A stretch of 64,000 nucleotides of DNA from Flaccisagitta enflata (Eukaryota > Chaetognatha > Sagittoidea > Aphragmophora), in the NCBI GenBank assembly GCA_965153355.1, contig OZ231126.1:73718001-73782000 (forward strand), read 5' to 3'. Below the pieces are notes generated by a model. It was given only the letters and a program-made list of their open reading frames with translations, made no database searches and was not told the origin of the DNA. Position numbers and translations under genes: made by a program. This document shows positions 25,785 through 41,147 of this stretch, in pieces (position 1 is the stretch's first letter; every line of letters begins with the position of its first letter).

Positions 25785-25790
<6 letters not shown>
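25191..25790. other. Gene-free; one pogo-like end
   Basis: At 25556 TACAGTGAAATCTCGCTCCA resembles a pogo/Tigger terminus; its partner was not found. Otherwise nothing recognised. Confidence 0.35.

Positions 25791-25791
<1 letters not shown>

Positions 25792-25870
<79 letters not shown>
25792..25870. repeat. (GA)n microsatellite
   Basis: Pure GA. Confidence 0.95.
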
Positions 25871-25873
<3 letters not shown>

Positions 25874-26005
25874 GATAGAGAGATTTGTTGATTTTTGCAC
25901 TCGTGCAAGAGCTTTATCCATGGTGCAAGAAGAAGCACCATAATTGGATGGTTGGATCGACTCGAAACTTATAAAATGCTTGACATCAAGACACATTTTT
26001 TTCCT

Positions 26006-26095
26006 TCTTTTTACTTGCAGGCACGCAACTCTTTAGGAGGCTTTGTCCGTCTGTTGGTCTACGTCTGTCGGTCCGTTGGAAATGATCAAGTAAAA
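26006..26095 (-). mobile_element. HLE-1-like degenerate fragment
   Basis: TTTTTACTTGCAGGCACGCA, CTTTGTCCGTCTGTTGG and following GTC repeats; no 5' half. Confidence 0.4.
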
Positions 26096-26393
26096 AAAAA
26101 ACAAAAAAAACGAGCGTTTTGGTTACTCTTTGTCCTTTTGTTTCTGGCCTTATGCATCTGTAATAACTATTGATAATTTAAGAAAAACTGAAATTCTCAA
26201 TCAAATCAAATATTTGTCAAGGTATTTAGAGTTACCTGATTGACTGTAAGCAATCACTTTTATCTTTTGTAAAAGATATCCTAAAGGTAAATAAGCACAA
26301 AATGCAAGAAGAAATTTAATGCTTCTGGTTACCTCCAAAAGTAAGAATTTCTGTTTCTGTTAGAAATTATGATGATGCCGTTTAAACTAGTAA

Positions 26394-26655
26394 TGTGGAA
26401 GCGGAAGCGGAAGCGGAAGCGGAAGCGGAAGCGGAAGCGGGTGGAAGCGGCACTTTCTCACAGGAAGCGGAAGCGGAAGCGGAAGCGGAAGCGGTTTTCA
26501 GAATCTTAGTGGAAGCAGAAGCGGAAGCAGAAGCGATATTTTTAATTTTGGTGGAAGCGGAAGCGGAAGCGGAAGCGGAAATTAGAAATCAAATGGAAGC
26601 GGAAGCGGAAGCGGAAGCAGATACAGTTGAAGCGGAAGCGGAAGCGCTGAAAGCT
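26394..26655 (+). repeat. (GGAAGC)n array, left
   Basis: Hexamer blocks separated by AT-rich spacers (for example CAGAATCTTAGT, ATTTTTAATTTTGGT). Confidence 0.95.
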
Positions 26656-27197
26656 TCCACTTCCACTTATACACATCATCAGGCTTGAGCAATTGTATAA
26701 GGTAAAAGGATTAAAGTATTCTTGTACATTTGATTTTCCGAATATATATAACAAATTTTGTAATTTTCACTATACAATACAATGCAATATTAACAGAGAC
26801 AATAAAGAAGAAAATCAAGGGAGAGTCAAAAATGAAAAAAAATCAATTAAATGAATAAGCAAGAAAAAAAGAAGATAAGGATTAAATGAAAGTAAATGTG
26901 GGTAAAAGATAAAGAAAAGAAAGAGAAAGAGGAAATTGTGTGAGTTTGAGTGACTGAAAGATAAAGGAGAAGAGGATGAAAAATTTAAAAAGAAAGAGGA
27001 GAAGGAAGAAGAAAAAAAATGATAATAGTTTTGGTGAGTAAAGAATAACAGAGAGGAAAAGGAAAAGTTTGAGTAAGTGAAAGATAAAGAAGAGGAGGAG
27101 GAAGAAAAAGAATGCCCATCTGTTAAAGAGAGTGAATAGCTAGAGTTTCATAGGGTGAAAAAGAGGATAAACAGAATAAGAATATAAAAAAAAAAAA

Positions 27198-28155
<958 letters not shown>

Positions 28156-28394
28156 ATTATTATCAGTAATTAAAAAACATCATTATAACCTATGAATTAT
28201 TATTGATACTTAGTTAATTAAATTTTCTTGTTACTTTGCCAGCTAAACAGTTATGCTCATCTCTTGATTTACAAACTTGCCATTCTAAAAATGATAAATC
28301 TAAATTTGACTTTATTTTCTTGTGAATCAAGTACTATTAAAATGGAAGTTCTTTTATGTTATAAGATTAAATGAAATAATATAGGCTTTATATA

Positions 28395-28625
28395 GTGGAA
28401 GTAGTAATGGAAGCGGAAGCGGAAGCGGAAGTGGAAGCGGAAGCAGAAGAAGAAGCAGAAATAAAAATTGAAATGGAGGCGGAAGCGGAAGCGGAAGCTT
28501 AAAAAATTTTCAAAATGAAAGCGGAAGCGGAAGCGGAATAGAAATTTGAAATGGAAGCGGAGGCGGAAGCGGAAGCAAAAAAAATTTTGAAAATGGAAGC
28601 GGAAGCAGAAGCGGTCCAAAAATTT
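28395..28625 (+). repeat. (GGAAGC)n array, right
   Basis: Same hexamer and direction as the left array, with AT-rich spacers of the AAAATTTTGAAAATG type. Confidence 0.95.
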
Positions 28626-28870
28626 GGCGCTTCCACATCACTAGTTTAAACACTGTAAAGCATTGTTTCAGGGATCAGAAGTTTGCTGCAATGCCAATAC
28701 ATGAATGGCTGGCGTATTTAAGTGTCTATCTGCAACCCTATCGAAATTTTTCTGTCTTTATATCTGTCTGTTAAAAGTCTGCCTGCCTGTCTGTCTGTCT
28801 CTAATGGTCTGTGTGTCTGTCTGTCTGTCTGTATCATTCTCTATGTCTGTCCATCTGTCTGTATTATTCG

Positions 28871-29042
<172 letters not shown>

Positions 29043-29328
29043 TCTCTCACTCTCTCAAGTGAGACAGTGCAGATTGGCTCTAACAGAAGTCCGTCTCTAA
29101 CAGATGAAGGGGTCCAGTCCCTTGAAATCCGTTCGAGCGGGGTTATAGTGTACTTTCTTGGGTGTATCTCCTAATGGCGAAAACGCCTAATGGCGAAAAT
29201 TTCTTCATCAGAAATTGGCCTAATGTAGAAAATATTTTTTTCACTATTAAGCCAATTTCAAGGTGAAAATTTTCATCTAAATATGGCCGGATGCAGAAAA
29301 AGATAAAAAAGGGAATAAAGAGGAATTC

Positions 29329-29442
<114 letters not shown>

Positions 29443-29626
29443 GATAAACAAATAGAAAAAAGATGACAGAGACAAAGAAAGACAAGAAAAGATTAAGAGA
29501 GAAAACAGGATAAGGCAAAGATACAAATAGAGAGAAAAACAAAGAAATATGCATGAGAGAAATAAATGAGAAAGAAAAATTGTTTCTGGTTGATTTTAAG
29601 TGTTTTTGTTGCTCGATGAAGTATTG

Positions 29627-29773
29627 TTTTTATTCGCGGACACGCGACTCTACACCTTGCCGTGTCGGTTGGTCCGTCGATCCGTCCATCACATTTCTGA
29701 ATAGCAATCGGTCCTTGCATTACGGCTCCTGCCCAACCGTCCGCAACTGTATTGCCGTGTATCCGGCCTTGTT
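29627..29773 (-). mobile_element. HLE-1 short subfamily (GTCGCGGAC type)
   Basis: 147 bp. The hairpin is TCGCGGACACGCGA. The body contains GCAATCGGTCCTTGCATTAC in place of the longer block; GTCCGCAACTG and CCGTGTATCCGGCCTTGTT form the 5' end. Same subfamily as 45761-45924 and 50511-50657. Confidence 0.8.
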
Positions 29774-30262
29774 CTTTATAGATTAGTTTTTGAAAATAAA
29801 AAAAAATTAAGAAATGATTCTGCAAAAATATTTCAAATTAACAAAATAGTTATGATTTTTTAAAAATGATAACAGGGCAATGTAAGTTTTGTTAGTAACA
29901 ATAATTTTATGAATATATAAAAATAACAAGAGTGGATACAAGGCTACCCCAGTAGAGGCAGTGATAAAAAAAGTCATTAAGGCATTTTTGCTAGAGCAGT
30001 GAATTTTTTTTTTCTTCTTTTTTCCTTATATTTATTACTTTCAATCTCTCTCACTGTTCCACCCTTTGTCTCTATTTTTCAGGCTCTCTCTCTTTCTCTC
30101 TCTCTCTCTCCTTTCTCCTCATTTTTTTTCTAAGTTAGGCGCATAGATTTTTTGTATCCAAGTCATAACTTTTCATTCAAAATTGGCCTAATGGAGAAAA
30201 AAATTTTTTCACCATCAGGCCAAAATTAATTTTCGAAATTAGGCCACAGGAAAATTTTCGAG

Positions 30263-31595
30263 GAGAGGCGCTTCCCCCACTTTCTTACCCTCAGTCCCCA
30301 AGAAGCCCAAGGTGGCATATTTGTTTCATATTTGAAATGGTTAGATCTGAATGCAAGGAGAATGATTGGCAAGAGTTTTTTTACATCATTGGGGAAAAGC
30401 TTCCGCACTCGTTGCCTAGATAACCTCCTTATTCACTATCTGATAGGTTCATCAGATCTTTTTTTCATATTTTGTTATTACCTAAACGGAAAAGAGAAAA
30501 ATTAGGACCGCTGTCCTAATAGTGAAGAAAAATATGCTGAATTGGAATTCTAATCCTGAGCTCGATCGGGCAAGTATATCTAATTTTAAAGCGCCGGGAC
30601 TAAAAATACAGAAAGGAAATTGTTCAAAATTATCTTTTATTTCTGATGGATACATTCCACTCACTGTAAAATACCATAATTAGGGAATAAAGAACCGGGC
30701 CCGCTGTTTCTTTGTCGGGCCCGCTAAAATTTTGAGGAGCGGGCCCAACTGGCCCGCTCAAAAAAATGACAAAGAAAACGCCTGGTTATTAGGTTCTAAG
30801 GACTCAGATTTTTTTAGGTTCTAAGGACTCAGATTTGCGCAGGTTCAACGTTTGCCTGACCGACCGACCAATCGACCGACCGATAGACAGACAGACATGA
30901 CCTCTCATAGATGTATGAGGTTGAACATAAAAAGATAGAGACAGAAAAAGACAGACAGTACGAGACAGCATTTGAAAGGAAAAATTGAAGAAGAAAGAGT
31001 AGAAAACGGTTCGCATCAATCGATTTCCTATGGCTACTTCCTCTATTTTTTTCCTTATTCTCTGTAGAGAAGAGGTTTCTTTTTTACTCGAGGGAATAGA
31101 GAAAGAAAAAGTCGCTTTGAAGGCCGTTGAGGAGAAGCTTGGGTGGCATTTCAGACATTAAAGGAATCATGGGCATCATTTTCTGAAATGGCGAGACGTA
31201 TTAAAGATATTACAAACCGGAAGTGAAGGCTTGTGGTGCACTGCACATTGTTATAAAAGTAAGAGCAGTTTAACACGCATGAAACAGTACCCAATGCATG
31301 GATTATATGTAGCAATGTAAACGAAAAAAAATTTTTTTCCCAAACCCCTAATGACCGGCACGAGTCGATGAAGTAATGCAAGGGCTTTCATTTGATACCT
31401 CGTGACATAAACTTTTTCTTATTTTATGTCCTTGCGACTGAAAATTCGAAAAATCGCCCTATTTGATGTTTCTGCCTGCTTTTTAGCGATCACCTTCTCT
31501 CTTTTCTTGAGCTAGTTGATGATCAAGATTTGCCAAAAAAGACTAGAAGCGCATTTTTTTAATCGGGTAAGAAGGGAAATTGATCATTTTCATTA
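30263..31595. other. Gene-free; small repeats only
   Basis: Contains the GC-rich palindrome at 30686-30759 and a short GACC/GACA run near 30860. No gene recognised. Confidence 0.4.
30686..30759. repeat. Short GC-rich palindromic repeat, copy 2
   Basis: AACCGGGCCCGCTG ... GAGCGGGCCCAACTGGCCCG CTC. Shares the CCCAACTGGCCCGCTC-type end with 24805-24882. Confidence 0.5.
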
Positions 31596-31752
31596 AACAA
31601 GGCCGTATACACGGCAGCATTAGTCGCGGACGTTGGGCAGGAGCAGAAAAGGTCGAAAAACCCCTTTGTTACGGACTGACTGACCAACCAACCAACCGAC
31701 GGACCGACCAACCAAAAAGTGGGTCATAGAGTCGCGTGTCCGCGACTAAAAA
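31596..31752 (+). mobile_element. HLE-1 short subfamily
   Basis: AACAAGGCCGTATACACGGC, GTCGCGGACGTTGGGCAGGA, GACC/AACC array, GTCATAGAGTCGCG and a hairpin ending CTAAAAA. Confidence 0.8.
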
Positions 31753-32315
31753 TGCATTGAAAGGCATTGCCAAAACAAATGCTGGGAAAAAGCCCAACTA
31801 CAAAAAAACGCTAACTTAATTTGTTGAGCATGTTCGATTTGGTGAAATAAAGAGGAACAGTTAGTGTGTCATTCATGGCAGCTAATACCAGTTTAACATA
31901 TGCTTGCTGTATTTGTCATAGATGTATATTCACTAATTTTTTTTGACCTTTCAGCAAGTTTTCGCGCATAGACTCAGGGCATCTTTCAAGAGACAGAAGT
32001 TCTCTTACAATTTCCATGAATCGCCATTCGCTCCAATAGGAGACGACATGAAAATTTGATAAATTCTTGCAAGTGGCGACTTTAGCCATGGTGAAAAAAC
32101 GGGTAAAGACAGGCGCTAATAGTAGAGGATGAGTTTTGAAAAAAAAAACTTGCCCCCTGAAGTGTCTAGAGTCATTGAAGGCGCAAATCACTAGTGATCT
32201 AGTAGTTCTTGGTTTTGTTCGAATGAGATTCGATTTCTCTTGCCGTTGGTGTTAACTATACATCATTATTTTCTTCTAAGGGGCCCCTAAGTGCCCCCAA
32301 AAAAGCCCTTGATGC

Positions 32316-33005
32316 GGATTTTTGTTTTTGAAAAAAAAAGTGGGGTGCAATCGATAGGAAATTGTTTGATTTGCCTAGATCCAAAATCTTGTATTTTCAC
32401 TTTTTTTTAAAAAACTTTGCTAATTTTTTTGTTGCGCGTCAGGGACTTAAAAAACAAGGCTGGATACATGGCCAATACCAGTTGCGGACGGGTGGGCAGG
32501 GGCGGAAGTGCGCATTTTCACACTTTTCGACTCGTGTTCACGGACCAACAGACCGACGGACCAACGGACAGACGGACAAAGGCTCTCATAGAGTTGCGTG
32601 TCTGCAACTAAAAATCACAAGATATTTTTTTGAAAAGTGGTTTTCAAAAGTGGGGTGCAATCAATAGGAATTTGTTTGATTTGCCTAGATCCAAAATCTT
32701 GTAATTTCATTTTTTTTTTTTCAAAAAACTTTTTGAGTCGCAAGTTGGGGTCTGAGAAAAGAAAAATTTTTTTGAAAAATGGTTTTCAAAAGTGGGGTGC
32801 AATCGATAGGAAATTGTTTGATTCGCCTATACCCAAAATCTTATATTTTCACTTTTTTTCAAAAAACCTAAAAATTTTTATGTCGCGCATTAGGGACTAA
32901 AAAGAAAAAATCACAAAATATTTTTTTTGAAAAATGGTGCAATCGATAGGAAATTGTTTAATTTGCCCAGATCCAAAATCCTGTAACCTTACTTTTTTCA
33001 AAAAA
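32316..33005 (+). repeat. Tandem repeat of about 155 bp, four units
   Basis: Each unit includes GTGGGGTGCAATCGATAGGA, CTAGATCCAAAATCTTGTA and TCAAAAAACTTT followed by a CGCGCATTAGGGACTAAAA-like end. The first unit is interrupted by the HLE-1 copy at 32453-32614. Confidence 0.85.
32453..32614 (+). mobile_element. HLE-1 variant (GTTGCGGAC type) inside a tandem repeat
   Basis: AACAAGGCTGGATACATGGC, GTTGCGGACGGGTGGGCAGG, then the body with CACTTTTCGACTCGTGTTCA shared with 46318-46491 and 46555-46649, GACC/GACA array, TAGAGTTGCG and ACTAAAAA. Confidence 0.85.
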
Positions 33006-33960
33006 TTTAAAAATATTCGATCGGGGGCAAGTTTAAACTTTAAAGAGAGAACGGGAAAAAAGAATGTCGGTTTTCTCTCTCACTTTTTATGTATGAAAAA
33101 GGCTGTAACTTCTTAACTATTGATGCGGTTGTCCTAAAATTTAGAATATTAGCTTTTGATGTATGAGCCAAAAATCGTAATCGTAAAGTTGAACACACCT
33201 CTTTGCCTACTAATAGATATCCAATAAACGGAACAAGTAAAATGTGCAAAATTATTCTTCGCAACAATTTGGTCGTCGCTTTTGCAAAGTCAAATGCTGT
33301 TTCTTTCTTTTATGGCGTCTAAGGGCGTCGTCGTGGAATGAAAACGAAAACAGATACGGAAGCACCTGACTTTGGAGATATAAGGGCTGAATCAACTTGA
33401 CTCGACGCTGCCTGGTTGGGCCATGACAACCCTAACTTCTAAGCTTCTTTAATTCTGATATCTTTAACTCAATTTTTTTGAACAAGAAAATTAACCCAAG
33501 GATAATTTTGGCTATGAGTGACTAGAAAACACTTCGCTTGAACATAATTTAGCTTTTAATATCACTTGGGCTCATATTCAAGCCATGTATAAAATTCCGA
33601 AACAGCCCTCTTCGCTCGTTTCTCTTGGGGACCAAGTGATGTTTACTTCTCTATATATTATATGCTTAGTTTGGAATCGAAGGTGTATGTAGTGGCATGT
33701 TCTCCCTCTTGGCTGGGGGGGGGGGGAGGTGGGGGGCATAAAATCAAAGGATTTTCAAAATGGGGAAGGAATGCAAGGGCGGCTTTATACTTTGTACTAA
33801 ATGACTGTGTTTAACGGAAACAATGTTTCGCCCGCAGATTTGCTTTTTTTTGCCTAACCCTAAATTTCTAAACAATGATTGAATTGCCTATTTGCACCTT
33901 TGCACAACGACAAAAAGGTAAGATTTTCTCTCATCACCATGTGCAAATGTGAAATGATTA
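33006..33960. other. Gene-free
   Basis: No recognised gene or repeat apart from a G-homopolymer at 33716-33726. Confidence 0.4.
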
Positions 33961-33961
33961 T

Positions 33962-34512
33962 AAAGGCTAACCGTCCGTTTGGGCGTGAACGGTAATGCAA
34001 TAATTGCCTGCAGACGCCGAAAGAGTAAACAAGCCCGACCAGGCAACGATGCGTCCGGGCTGTGTCTCTATGTGTATTGATCATTTGACATATATATAGA
34101 GACAGATGGACGAATAGACAGGGGGAAAAGGCTCTCAAAACATATAAGTTGATCATTTGTTTCAGTACAGGATCTCACCTTGGCCAAAAACAGCTGAGAA
34201 ACGCGGTTTTTGCACAGGCGTAACGGACTGACTGATGGAGGGACGGAGGGACGGACGGACGGACGGACGGACGGAGGGACGGAGGGACGGAGGGACGGAG
34301 GGACGGAGGGACGGACGGAGGGACGGACGGATGGACGGACGGACAGACGGACGGACGGACGGACGGACAGACCCTCCTATAGAGATGCGTTCCGGACGGA
34401 CGCACCTAAAAAGAAGTTTGACAGACGGACCGACCGACAGACAGACGGACCAACCGAGAGACAGACGGACGAACAAAGCAGAGTGAAGAGTCGCTAAGCA
34501 GGCGACCTAAAA
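33962..34512 (+). mobile_element. HLE-1 copy split by HLE-2
   Basis: 33962-34027 is a degraded HLE-1 body ending CGCCGAAAGAGTAAA; 34413-34512 is its GACC/GACA array, GAGTCGCTAAG and ...CTAAAA end. The first half lacks the extreme 5' end. Confidence 0.6.
34028..34412 (+). mobile_element. HLE-2 copy 2, nested in HLE-1
   Basis: AACAAGCCCGACCAGGCAAC, subterminal GATGCGTCCGG, body with TGATCATTTGACATATATAT, GGAC/GAGG array (34235-34370), then the hairpin GATGCGTTCC...GGACGCACC and TAAAAA. It matches 354-649 end to end, with a longer tetranucleotide array here. Confidence 0.8.
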
Positions 34513-35289
34513 GTTACATCAGTGGCAAAAGGTTACGTTTCATAACAGGGTTCCGATCCCAACACATAGAAGTTTTAAGACAGGTTCAATTGATTGACAG
34601 TAAAAACATTGTTTACACGTCATTTTGAACGACGTAAATGACACTTTCCACATAACAAGAAAGCTGGTATTTCAACCGAAAAAAAAAAAGAACTGAAGAG
34701 GGGAAACTCTTTGGTCTTATAGCGGCTCGCTGGAGAATATTGAATAACCGTCAGACAGAAAAAAAAATGAAGAAAATAAAAATCATGGACTGGGATCGCC
34801 TTCTGCTCTGGGTAGAAATGGATGGACTAAGTATACATCTTCTGCGAGTGTTGATTATTTTGAATGTTGTTTGATTGTTGCACGCTCCTCAATTTGGTTG
34901 TTTTTTTTTTTTGAAATAGAATAAAGTACGGCAAAAACTCCATCAATGCGGTTGTGTTTTTACCTTATTTGGTAGTTTTTTTGGTTACAAGTTCCTTCTT
35001 CAAGCAAAATTTCTCTCTGGCAGCTTTTTTAAAGACAAAACGTCATGAAAAGCTTCTGTGTCTGTAAGGTTCTATCGCTTCCAGATATCAAGCATTTTAT
35101 AACATAACAAGACGCAATGCGAAACCCAATCTTGCTCTGAATAGCATTTTTACAACTTTTTAAGTGTTTTTTTTTCAGTAGTTGGTCGGTCTGTCCGCTG
35201 GTGCGTTCATACATTACATTTGCTCTGAATTGCTATTTTGATGTTGTGAAGGAAAACTAAAATTGTGTTCATGGAACTCTGGTTTGACC
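34513..35289. other. Gene-free
   Basis: AT-rich; a faint HLE-like GGTCGGTCTGTCCG near 35183. Nothing else recognised. Confidence 0.35.
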
Positions 35290-35469
35290 CTAAGACCAGA
35301 AATTAACAACCGCATTTGTGGAGTTCTCCATTGTATTTACCCTGATAACCGAAGGTGGTTGCATGAAGATCTCGATTTCATTCAAAAACCTGACAGACTT
35401 CAAAAATGGAGGAAGAGATGATCTTTGATGGGTGAAGGAACCAATCGACAAAAGGCCAAATGCTTGCTC
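35290..35469 (-). pseudogene. Harbinger (HARBI1-like) transposase relic
   Basis: Minus-strand frame contains VMEQAFGLLS, resembling the R-x-VVE-x-AFG-L block of Harbinger nucleases, followed by LPPFLKSVRFLNEIEIFM. The frame is entered from the MITE at 35475-35862. If that MITE and one CATGA are removed, the frame upstream of the block reads ERLMEQAFGLL, a better match. Sequence further upstream has stops. Short and degenerate, so the family call is tentative. Confidence 0.35.
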
Positions 35470-35474
35470 CATGA

Positions 35475-35862
35475 CACAGCGCAATCTATAGTAGAAATAC
35501 TGGACATTAGTCCCCCAGGGAAAAACCCTGATTCATTGGTTAAGCAAGTTTCAATGAAGGATTTTTTACAGGGAATTCCCCGGGATTAAAACTTGATATT
35601 TTGTCGTAAAGCCCAGTTCACTTCAAAGAGTAATTATAACAGAGGATTCCCCGGGGAATTCCCCAGAATTAAAGTTTGATATTCTTTAGTAAAGCCAGGT
35701 TCACTTTAAAAAATAATTGTAACAGGGGATTTCCCCGAAGATTTCCCCGGGATAAAACTTTTATATTTTTCAAAAAAACCTGGTTCACTTTAAAAAGTAT
35801 TTATAACAGAGATTCCCCGGGGAGTTCCCCAGGGGATTAATATCACTACAGATTGCGCTGTG
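35475..35862. mobile_element. 388-bp MITE with CATGA duplication and kappaB-like tandem units
   Basis: Inverted ends CACAGCGCAATCTATAGTAG and CACAGCGCAATCTGTAGTGA (right, reverse complement), flanked by CATGA (35470-35474 and 35863-35867). The interior is three to four units of about 86 bp, each with a palindrome of the GGGGAATTCCCC type and GTAAAGCCAGGTTCACTTTA. Confidence 0.75.
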
Positions 35863-36238
35863 CATGAGCCTTTCTTCGAATCAGTACAAATTCATGCTAG
35901 GTTGCGCGTCCATCTAAAGGTTCTGGCTTACCATCTATTTGTCTAAATAGTTCATAGTTTCTCAAGAAGCTGCGTCTATCCGTGCACACGCGAGTAACGT
36001 GACCTATCCTGCCTCACATTCAGGGCCTTGCTTCTACCCTCATATTAGGCCTTGCGTATGGCTTTTTTTCCGCGGTTTTCGCTCGGTTTCGGAATACCTC
36101 AAAATCTTTGCTTGGGTTTATGACGGGCTTACATCTTCTTTTTAAGTAAACTTGAAAGCAAACAGCTTAAAATTTGAGAAGAAATATCAGCAAAAAATAA
36201 AAATTTATATTTTCTGATAAAAAAAAAAGATACAAGAA

Positions 36239-36518
<280 letters not shown>

Positions 36519-36811
36519 AAATGTAATAATCAAAATGAGAAAAAAAACCATAAAAATATTGTCTATGAAAGAATAAAAAAAAAAAAAAGAAGCAAAAATA
36601 GATATCAAAAACGAAGTTGGGTTTGTTGGCAAAACCGAATTCCGGGTTTGGCCTCAAAACCAAGCTGCGGCCTTCTCACGGCCAAACCCGCAAGGCCTTA
36701 CCCATCTATGATTCTCCGTTTCTCCTCCATTTCTTCCTCGCTTGTATTTTTCCTTTGTATTCAAACGATCTTACTCACGAGGCTTCTCTCTTCATTTCCT
36801 TTTCTTCCTCA

Positions 36812-36956
36812 AACAAGGCCGGATACACGGCTACCCAAGTCGCGTGCGGGTGGGCAGGGGGCAGTGATGAAATAGACCAGCTAGGCACTTGGGCAGGAGC
36901 TGTAACGCCCAAACCGCCCGTAAAAGCAGAGTGTTACCGACGGACCGAAATGAATG
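36812..36956 (+). mobile_element. HLE-1 5' part
   Basis: AACAAGGCCGGATACACGGC to ACCGACGGACCG; the 3' hairpin is missing, where a family D MITE copy begins. Confidence 0.7.
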
Positions 36957-36959
36957 AAA

Positions 36960-37212
36960 TGAGACAAGCACATCCCGGTGTCTGATCAAAAAACCTGCAC
37001 GGCAACTCTACAGAGTTTCAATGGACGTAAAAATATTTTCATATACTACACCATTGTGTTGCCGTGTGGGTTTCTTGATCAAATACCAACCTCTGCTTGT
37101 TTTACTAACTGTCCAAATTCCGCTTATTGTGTAATTAATATGCTTTGATGGCGGAGGAATTCTAAATTTTGAGCCAAATTTCCCCTTCAGGTAAGCAGCC
37201 TAGCCTGGATAG
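36960..37212. mobile_element. Inverted-repeat MITE, family D, copy 2 (truncated)
   Basis: Shares TGTTGCCGTGTGGGTTTC, TTGATCAAATACC and GGCGGAGGAATT...GAGCCAAATTT with 12729-13073; the left end is missing. Confidence 0.6.
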
Positions 37213-37580
37213 TCTGATGCTGCCGGTACAATGTTAGGAAGTCAGTGATCGAGGTCGGTATATCGCGGGTGACGATGAGTGTGGGTGACGATGAGTGTGG
37301 GTGACTTGGTAGGCGTGTTATTTGTACTGGGTAAAGGCCATTCTGATTACGTACGTCCAGTTTCATGCTTCGCTTTTCCTCGGTCACCGCTCTCAGCCCG
37401 GTTTAGCTCGGCCTTGGCGAGGTCCAGCTTGCTCAGTCTCGCTCTCTGCTGTAATCACAAACCCATGGAATTCTCTTTCTTATTCATCTCTCTGTCTCAG
37501 TCATGTTCTGTCAGTTTCTGTCGCTGTCTATCTTTTCGTCGTTTCTGGGTTTCTATGTTTTATTTGTCCCAATGTAACTG

Positions 37581-37802
<222 letters not shown>

Positions 37803-38028
37803 CCATTTATGCGCCACCACGACTACTCTGTTATGCCAGTTATGATGTATGGGCTGAAAAAGACCAATAAAAGGCCCCTGACCCGCGCGTGACCTGGCTA
37901 CGCTTTGTCACCGCGCATTTTTTAAATCTCTCAACAACGGTCCTTATCCTTATCACCGTTCACTTTCCTCACACTAAAATTATCACCCCCATCACATTAC
38001 TGTTGTAAAAACGACTACAACAACAAAA

Positions 38029-39130
<1,102 letters not shown>

Positions 39131-39697
39131 AAGTAACCAAAAGCATTATTGTGATTAGATATCTCCCGATCTTGTTGAAGTTCCATTTTTACCTTTTAAA
39201 ATGATATCATCTCCACTGGAGATTCTCCAGATTAGTCTGAATATTGCGTTACATTAATCAGATGAGTATTTCATCAGATACAGTGTTTGTCATACTGCGT
39301 TACCGCTATTTATAATTTCTTCGTTAATTAAATGAACTTTCACTATATAGTACAGTCTGGTTTTCCATTATAGGCTCGAGATGACAAATGTGGTTGTAAC
39401 GTGATATGACTGCCAAATAGGACTTGCTAAAAGGAATGTTTCGAACTGATAGATGGCAAGATGTACTTTGTCCGTTCTTTTCGTCTTTGGGTGAGCGCTT
39501 GTATGTCAATCTTCATCAAATGAAACAATCCGAACGAAGGTTGAGATTGTTTATTTGGAAAAAAGTCGAAGAATACCTTCGGCTTTTTGAGACCTACGGC
39601 GGAAATCGATTTTCCTTTTCTCTCATGAGGAGTTTGGGGAAGTTGATCTGGATAAGTGGAACAAGTGGACAAGTGAAATTATTGTTAATGTATGACT
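39131..39697. other. Gene-free; possible pogo-like end
   Basis: TACAGTCTGGTTTTCCATTA near 39351 resembles a pogo-type terminus; no partner found. A frame at 39424-39699 has ordinary composition but no recognised similarity. Confidence 0.35.
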
Positions 39698-39858
39698 AAG
39701 CAAGGCCGGATACACGGCTAGCCCAGTAGCGTACGGGTTGGCAGGGGCCATATTTGAGGTAGTAGCAATGAGGCCAAAGAGAAAGTGTGACGGACCGATG
39801 GACCGATGGACGGACCGACAAAGCGGGGTTTAGAGTCGCGTAGCATGCGTCTAAGAAT
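39698..39858 (+). mobile_element. HLE-1 copy
   Basis: CAAGGCCGGATACACGGCTA, body lacking the TTTGGGCAGGAG block, GACC array, GAGTCGCGTAGCATGCGTCT and AAG end. Confidence 0.75.
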
Positions 39859-40216
39859 GAAGGTCATTGTATGAAAGCCGCATGTTGAAAATTACTAAAC
39901 TCTTGTGCAACGACTAAAGCAAGTCACTCTACAATGAATTCTATAAGCTTTTGCAGTTGCTTTGAATTCGCTCAGCGCCGTATCCGGTAACATTCTCGAA
40001 TGTTAAGCATTCATAAATTGATCGACATCAAAAAGCAATATCAATAAAACTCTTTTTCCATCCAACATTTGCAAGCGGAAGATAAAGAAAAAGAAAAAGA
40101 AAAAAAAAAACAAGAAATAAAAAGACTTAAATATTCAAAGAAAAAAAAAAGACGAGTTGCGGTTTTCTTGAGGAAAAGCTTCGGACCGAAACCAATCGCA
40201 ATTTCCTATGAGCTTC

Positions 40217-41147
<931 letters not shown>

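Noticed and set aside
34235-34370. Stand-alone (GGAC)n microsatellite
   Set aside because: It is the internal array of the HLE-2 copy at 34028-34412 rather than an independent locus.
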